Assembly (NCBI RefSeq): GCF_015751785.1
Contig: NZ_JADOTY010000001.1
Span: 5,952,001-6,016,000 of the forward strand
Direction: 5' to 3'
Source of the DNA: Micromonospora vinacea
GTDB taxonomy: Bacteria > Actinomycetota > Actinomycetes > Mycobacteriales > Micromonosporaceae
Length of the DNA: 64,000 nucleotides
In this document: positions 59,505-64,000 of the stretch, piece by piece
Numbering within the stretch: position 1 is the stretch's first letter
How the letters are laid out: each line of letters begins with the position of its first letter
Notes under the pieces: generated by a model
Told to the model about the DNA's origin: nothing
Seen by the model: only the letters and a program-made list of their open reading frames with translations
Databases searched by the model: none
Made by a program: the position numbers and the translations under genes

Positions 59505-60998
59505 ATGGACACAGACGTTGCCATCATCGGCGCCGGCTTCGGTGGCCTGGGCGCCGCCATCCGCCTCCAGCGGGCCGGCTTCACCGACTTTCTCGTCTTC
59601 GACCGGGGTGAGGACGTCGGCGGCACCTGGCGTGACAACAGCTACCCAGGCTGCGCCTGCGATGTCCCGTCGCACCTCTACTCGTTCTCGTTCGCCCCCA
59701 ACCCCCGCTGGTCGAACACCTTCTCCAGCCAGCCGGAGATCTGGGACTACCTGCGCGGCTGCGTCGACCGCTTCGGGATACGCCCGAGGTTGCGGTTGCG
59801 CCACGAGGTCCGGGAGGCGCGGTGGGACGACCAGCGCCAACGCTGGCTGGTGCGCACCTCCGGCGGCGACCACAGCGCCCGGGTCCTGATCTGTGCCGCC
59901 GGCCCGCTCAGCGACCCGACCATCCCCGACCTGCCCGGGATCGACGAGTTCGCCGGCACGGTGTTCCACTCCGCCCGCTGGCGGCACGACCACGACCTGA
60001 CCGGCCGGCGCGTCGCGGTGATCGGCACCGGCGCCTCGGCCGTCCAGTTCGTGCCACAGATCCAGCCGACGGTCGAGAGGTTGACGCTCTTCCAGCGCAC
60101 CCCCGCCTGGATCATGCCGAGGATGTCGCGCCGGATCAGCACGGTCGAGCAGGCCGCGTTCCGCACCGTGCCCGGCGCGCAGCGGGCCGCCCGGGCAGGG
60201 CTCTATCTGGTACGCGAGAGCATGGGCCTGGGCTTCCTGCACCCGGCGGTCAACCGCCTCGCCTCGCGCCTGTCAGTGCGCACGCTGCGACGTCAGGTTC
60301 CTGACCCGAACCTGCGGGACAAGCTCACCCCCCGGTACGCGATGGGCTGCAAACGGGTGCTGATCTCCAACGACTACTGGCCGTCGCTCACCCGACCGAA
60401 CGTCGACGTGGTCACCGCCGGCATCGCTCGGATCGTGCCGGATGGCCTCGTCACCGACGACGACGTCCACCACCGGGCGGACACCCTCATCCTCGGGACC
60501 GGCTTCCACGTCACCGACTCCCCCGTCGTACGGCGCATCCACGGTCGGGGCGGGCGCAGCCTGGGCGACGCGTGGACCCCCAGCATGCGCGCGTACCAGG
60601 GCACGACCATCGCCGGCTTCCCCAACCTGTTCTTCCTGCTCGGCCCGAACACCGGGCTCGGGCACACCTCGGTGGTGCTGATGATCGAGGCGCAGCTGCA
60701 CCTGGTGCTCGCGGCGCTGCGTCACATGCGGGCCAGAGGCATCCAGGCCATCGAGCCCACCGCGCGGGCGCAACGACGCTGGACCGAGCGGATCGACCAG
60801 AAGATGGCCGGCACCGTCTGGCAGACCGACTGTTCGAGCTGGTACCTCGACGCCACCGGCCGGAACACCACCATCTGGCCGGGCTTCGCCACCAGTTTCC
60901 GGATGCGGCTGCGCCGGTTCCGCCCGGCCGACTACCAGATCGCCTCGACCGGCGACACCCCCAACGAATCGGAGCGGGAGCACGCCGATGCGGTATGA
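59505..60998 (+). CDS. Baeyer-Villiger-type flavin monooxygenase
   Basis: 497 residues. The first Rossmann motif is IIGAGFGGLGAAI (FAD). The BVMO fingerprint FAGTVFHSARW (about 148-158) corresponds to F-x-G-x-x-x-H-x-x-x-W. The second Rossmann motif is VIGTGASAVQF (NADPH). GTGFHVTD and LLGPNTGLGH lie in the C-terminal FAD region. It inserts oxygen into ketones or oxidises related groups. RBS GGAGGA lies seven bases before the ATG, directly after the DUF4873 stop. Resembles mycobacterial MymA/EtaA-type enzymes that occur with an SDR and a hydrolase. Confidence 0.92.
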   Translation: MDTDVAIIGAGFGGLGAAIRLQRAGFTDFLVFDRGEDVGGTWRDNSYPGCACDVPSHLYSFSFAPNPRWSNTFSSQPEIWDYLRGCVDRFGIRPRLRLRHEVREARWDDQRQRWLVRTSGGDHSARVLICAAGPLSDPTIPDLPGIDEFAGTVFHSARWRHDHDLTGRRVAVIGTGASAVQFVPQIQPTVERLTLFQRTPAWIMPRMSRRISTVEQAAFRTVPGAQRAARAGLYLVRESMGLGFLHPAVNRLASRLSVRTLRRQVPDPNLRDKLTPRYAMGCKRVLISNDYWPSLTRPNVDVVTAGIARIVPDGLVTDDDVHHRADTLILGTGFHVTDSPVVRRIHGRGGRSLGDAWTPSMRAYQGTTIAGFPNLFFLLGPNTGLGHTSVVLMIEAQLHLVLAALRHMRARGIQAIEPTARAQRRWTERIDQKMAGTVWQTDCSSWYLDATGRNTTIWPGFATSFRMRLRRFRPADYQIASTGDTPNESEREHADAV

Positions 60999-61860
60999 CC
61001 TGGCGGGCAAGGTCCTGCTCATCACCGGCGCGGCGCGCGGCATCGGGGCGCAGCTGGCCCGCGAGGCCGTCGCCCGCGGGGCCCGGGTCGCCCTCGTCGG
61101 TCTGGAAGGCGAGCTGCTCAGGCAGCTCAGCGCCGACCTCGACGCGCACTGGTACGAGTGTGACGTCACCGACCAGGCGGCGTTGGACGCGGCAGTTGCC
61201 TCCACTGTGGACCGCTTCGGTGGCATCGACGTCGTCGTGGCCAACGCGGGCATCGCGAACCTCGGCACCGTCGCCGTGGGACCGGTCGACGCGCTGATCC
61301 GTACCGTCGAGGTGAACCTCTGCGGCGCGATCCGCACTGTCAGCGCGGCGCTCCCGCACGTCACCGCCGCCCGTGGCCACGTCCTGATCGTCTCGTCGGC
61401 TGCCGCCTTCACGGCGATGCCCGGCATGGCCGCCTACTGCGCGTCCAAGGCGGGTGTGGAGCAGTTCGCCAACGTGCTGCGCCTGGAGACCCGCCCACGC
61501 GGCGTCACCGTCGGCACGGCGCACCCGATCTGGATCGACACCGACCTGGTCCGCGACATCCGTGACGACCTGGCATCGTTCCGCACCGCGCTGCGCCGGT
61601 TGCCGTGGCCGCTGTCCACAGTCGTACCCGTCGAGCAGTGCGTCGAGGCCCTGCTCCGCGGCATCGAGCGCCGCCAGCGCAAGGTGTACGTGCCGCGGTC
61701 GCTCGCCCTCGTGCAGGCGCTGCGGCCGGTGGTGCTGAGCGGCCTCTCGGACGCGTTGATCACCCGGTTCGGGGGCCAGACCATGGTCGACCAGATGGAG
61801 GACGAGGTACGCCAGCTCGGGCGTTCCTTCGGCAGGACGTCGGTGGGAGAGCAGTCATGA
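60988..61860 (+). CDS. Short-chain dehydrogenase/reductase
   Basis: 290 residues. TGAARGIG cofactor motif, NAGI, the Ser in VLIVSSAAAF, and YCASK active site are all present. The C-terminal extension (VPRSLALVQALRPVVLSGLSDALITRFGG) is typical of SDRs in MymA-like operons. It likely oxidises an alcohol to the ketone used by the preceding monooxygenase, or the reverse. Overlaps the monooxygenase gene by 11 bases. Confidence 0.92.
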   Translation: MRYDLAGKVLLITGAARGIGAQLAREAVARGARVALVGLEGELLRQLSADLDAHWYECDVTDQAALDAAVASTVDRFGGIDVVVANAGIANLGTVAVGPVDALIRTVEVNLCGAIRTVSAALPHVTAARGHVLIVSSAAAFTAMPGMAAYCASKAGVEQFANVLRLETRPRGVTVGTAHPIWIDTDLVRDIRDDLASFRTALRRLPWPLSTVVPVEQCVEALLRGIERRQRKVYVPRSLALVQALRPVVLSGLSDALITRFGGQTMVDQMEDEVRQLGRSFGRTSVGEQS

Positions 61861-62684
61861 GTATTCATTTCCGACGTGCCGGCAGCGGAGAGCCGCTCGT
61901 GCTCATCCACGGCATCGGTCACCGCCATCAGGCGTGGGAGCCGGTGTTCGACAGGCTCACCGCCCACCACGAGGTGATCGCGCTCGACCTGCCCGGATTC
62001 GGGAACTCTCCGGTGCCCGGCACCGGCATGCCCGCCGACATGGCCGCCACAGTGGCCGGGGTCCTACCGGCCCTGACCGAGTGGGGGCTGGAGCGCCCGC
62101 ACGTCGCCGGCTACAGCCTCGGTGGGGCGATCAGCCTGGAGCTTGCCGCCAGCGGGGCGGTCGCCTCGGCCACCGCCTTCTCCCCCGCAGGCTTCTTCAC
62201 AGCGGCGGAGCGCCGGCGGGCGCTGGCCATCCTCCGGCTGCTGCGGGCCAACTCGTACCTGCCCACCACGATCATGCGGGCCGCGCTGCGCTCGGCGTAT
62301 CTGCGGGCGTTGTGCTTCGCACCGCTGATGGCCCGCCCCACGCTGCTGGACGTCGAGCGCGCGCTGGGCGACGCGCTCGCCCTGCGACGCGGGCTCGGCT
62401 TCAACGCCGTGGCCAGAGCCGCCCGCGACTATCGCTTCGACTGCCTTCGGCTGTCCGACGCGGCGGTGCCGGTGACCATCGGCTGGGGAGACTGCGACCG
62501 GATCTTCGGCGTCCACCAGGCCGAGCGCGCCCGCGCGGGCCTGCCGGCGGCACGGGTGGTGACGCTGCCCCGTTGCGGACACGTGCCGATGAGCGACGAC
62601 CCGGATCTGGTCGCGACGCTCATCCTGGAGACCACCGGCGCCGTGCCCCGAACCGAACGACCGGATCCGTCGGTCTCCGTATAA
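61857..62684 (+). CDS. Alpha/beta hydrolase
   Basis: 275 residues. LVLIHGIGHRHQAW, DLPGFGNSPV, nucleophile in HVAGYSLGGAISLE, Asp in GWGDCDRIFG and His in RCGHVPMSDDP complete the triad. Overlaps the SDR stop (ATGA). At the end of the BVMO operon, it probably cleaves the ester made by the monooxygenase; no signal peptide. Confidence 0.9.
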   Translation: MSIHFRRAGSGEPLVLIHGIGHRHQAWEPVFDRLTAHHEVIALDLPGFGNSPVPGTGMPADMAATVAGVLPALTEWGLERPHVAGYSLGGAISLELAASGAVASATAFSPAGFFTAAERRRALAILRLLRANSYLPTTIMRAALRSAYLRALCFAPLMARPTLLDVERALGDALALRRGLGFNAVARAARDYRFDCLRLSDAAVPVTIGWGDCDRIFGVHQAERARAGLPAARVVTLPRCGHVPMSDDPDLVATLILETTGAVPRTERPDPSVSV

Positions 62685-62902
62685 CGTCGCCGGTCATGTC
62701 GCCCACGGGACGTCTCCGTGCGCGCGTTTCCTGGTAACCACATGGCGCGAACCGGCCGACACGTAACGTGAGGTAGAGCCGGTAATCGGCTGACGCCAGA
62801 CGTGCGCCGGGCCGCCACCGCGGCGGCGCCCCTCGGCCAACTGCCGGGTCGGACAGCTCGGCAACGTCGCGGCCGCCCACTCAGCCGCAGGAGGTGTGGA
62901 CG

Positions 62903-64000
62903 ATGCCCATGCTGTCGGTCTTCGATCCCCGGCACACGGTCGCTCCCCCGGGATACAGCCGCTGGCTCATCCCGACCGCCGCACTGGCCGTGCACGTCTG
63001 CATCGGCCAGGTCTACGCGACGAGCGTCTACAAGAACTCCCTCATCGCGCACTTCGACACCAGCCAGACGGCGATCGGGGCGATCTTCAGCATCGCCATC
63101 GTCATGCTGGGTTCGTCCGCGGCCGTGGGTGGCCGTTGGGTGGAGCGGAACGGGCCCCGCCGGGCGATGTTCGTCTCCGCCTGCTTCTGGGCCCTCGGGT
63201 TCCTGGTCGGCGCGCTCGGCATCGCGACCCAGCAACTCTGGCTCCTCTACCTCGGATACGGCGTCATCGGCGGCATCGGGCTCGGCATCGGCTACATCTC
63301 GCCGGTCTCCACACTGATCAAGTGGTTCCCGGACCGCCCCGGCCTCGCCACCGGCCTGGCCATCATGGGGTTCGGCGGCGGCGCCCTGATCGCCGGCCCG
63401 CTCGCGCGCCAACTGCTCTCCCTCTACGACTCCGGCTACAACCCCAACAACCCGGCTGCCGTGGCTTCGGGCAACGCCCTCGTGGCGCTCTTCGTCACCT
63501 TCGGCATCGGATATTTCGTGATCATGATGTTCGGCCCGTTCAACGTCCGGGTTCCGGCGCCGGACTGGCGGCCCGCCGGGTTCGACCCCGCGAGCGTCGC
63601 CGCCCGACCTCTGGTGACGACGGCGAGCGTGTCCGCGTCGAACGCCGTACGTACCCGGTCGTTCTGGTTGCTGTGGATCGTCCTGTTCTGCAACGTCACA
63701 GCGGGCATCGGCATCCTGGAGCAGGCAAGCCCGATGATCCAGGACTTCTTCCGGGACAACGGCACCGCCACCACCGTCTCGGTGACGGCGGCGGCCGGTT
63801 TCGTGGGAGTGCTGTCGCTGTTCAACATGGCTGGGCGGTTCGTCTGGTCGACGACGTCCGACCTCATCGGGCGCAAGCCCATCTACATGGTCTACCTCGG
63901 CGTCGGCATGGTGCTGTACCTGCTGCTCGCCGTGGCCGGTCACTCCGCGACAGCGGTCTTCGTGCTGATCGCCGCCGCCATCATCTCCTTCTACGGCGGT
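62903..64000 (+). CDS. OFA-family MFS transporter, N-terminal part
   Basis: Starts with ATG at 62903 after an AGGAGG site and runs 366 codons to the right edge without stop. The sequence starts FDPRHTVAPPGYSRWLIPTAALAVHVCIGQVYATSVYKNSL, and includes the MFS loop GGRWVERNGPRRAMF and the OFA-type GYISPVSTLIKWFPDRPGLATGLAIMGFGGGALIAGP. Members of the oxalate/formate antiporter family exchange small carboxylates. The substrate is unknown. A CACGTAACGTG palindrome at 62760-62770 lies upstream. Confidence 0.88.
   Translation, partial: MPMLSVFDPRHTVAPPGYSRWLIPTAALAVHVCIGQVYATSVYKNSLIAHFDTSQTAIGAIFSIAIVMLGSSAAVGGRWVERNGPRRAMFVSACFWALGFLVGALGIATQQLWLLYLGYGVIGGIGLGIGYISPVSTLIKWFPDRPGLATGLAIMGFGGGALIAGPLARQLLSLYDSGYNPNNPAAVASGNALVALFVTFGIGYFVIMMFGPFNVRVPAPDWRPAGFDPASVAARPLVTTASVSASNAVRTRSFWLLWIVLFCNVTAGIGILEQASPMIQDFFRDNGTATTVSVTAAAGFVGVLSLFNMAGRFVWSTTSDLIGRKPIYMVYLGVGMVLYLLLAVAGHSATAVFVLIAAAIISFYGG

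Noticed and set aside
62685..62902. A small gene or RNA before the MFS transporter
   Set aside because: No frame with a ribosome site and no hairpin stronger than background; only a short CACGTAACGTG palindrome is seen.

Overview
The window is very GC-rich actinobacterial DNA. Shine-Dalgarno starts are frequent, GTG and TTG starts are common, and many genes overlap by four bases (ATGA or GTGA). Plant-polymer hydrolases with family-2 cellulose-binding modules, an AfsQ-type two-component system, HAAT-type transporters and F420-type oxidoreductase genes suggest a filamentous soil actinomycete, most likely in the Micromonosporaceae. That placement is inferred from gene content only. I found no rRNA, tRNA, CRISPR array, IS element or phage gene.

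Region 1 (1-18769) is a hemicellulose-use locus. A secreted CE1-type esterase is cut by the left edge. Next, reading right to left on the minus strand, is a seven-gene operon: GH3, two LplB/YtcP-type permeases, an LplA-type binding protein, DUF624/YesL, GH42 and GH67 alpha-glucuronidase. It resembles aldouronate (glucuronoxylo-oligosaccharide) utilisation clusters and lacks its own ATPase. A divergent LacI regulator has a perfect CGAAACTTTCG box at its start, and related boxes lie before the operon and before the esterase. CE7 and CE3-like acetyl esterases follow. A flavoprotein-GNAT fusion with a divergent MarR gene lies between the intact CE3-like gene and a collapsed second copy of its 3' end. 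A secreted vanadium-haloperoxidase/PAP2 protein closes the region.

Region 2 (18830-29379) has acyl-CoA dehydrogenase and MaoC genes, a large LuxR-family ATPase regulator, a TetR regulator, a 50-codon remnant of a short-chain dehydrogenase, and a complete HAAT transporter (livG-F-H-M-K order) under a promoter with a 15-bp palindrome.

Region 3 (29408-37482) has a secreted polyester-hydrolase (PETase-like cutinase), a large-subunit catalase, a transmembrane Ser/Thr kinase with a ricin-B lectin tail, an HTH protein plus hydrolase pair behind an elaborate nested palindrome, and an LLM oxidoreductase gene broken by one in-frame TAA.

Region 4 (37505-50843) concerns membrane and cell wall. It holds two coupled MMPL exporters, a divergent NarL-type two-component system, a coupled trio (membrane acyltransferase, alanine racemase, D-Ala-D-Ala ligase) that looks like a split VanT plus ligase, an AfsQ1/Q2/Q3-like system, and a PAP2 phosphatase.

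Region 5 (51106-56872) is a 1474-residue secreted subtilase with Kelch repeats, flanked by two paralogous orphan winged-helix regulators. Region 6 (56965-64000) has a VOC protein, an AurF-like diiron oxygenase divergent from a TetR-DUF4873-Baeyer-Villiger monooxygenase-SDR-hydrolase operon, and an OFA-family MFS transporter cut by the right edge.
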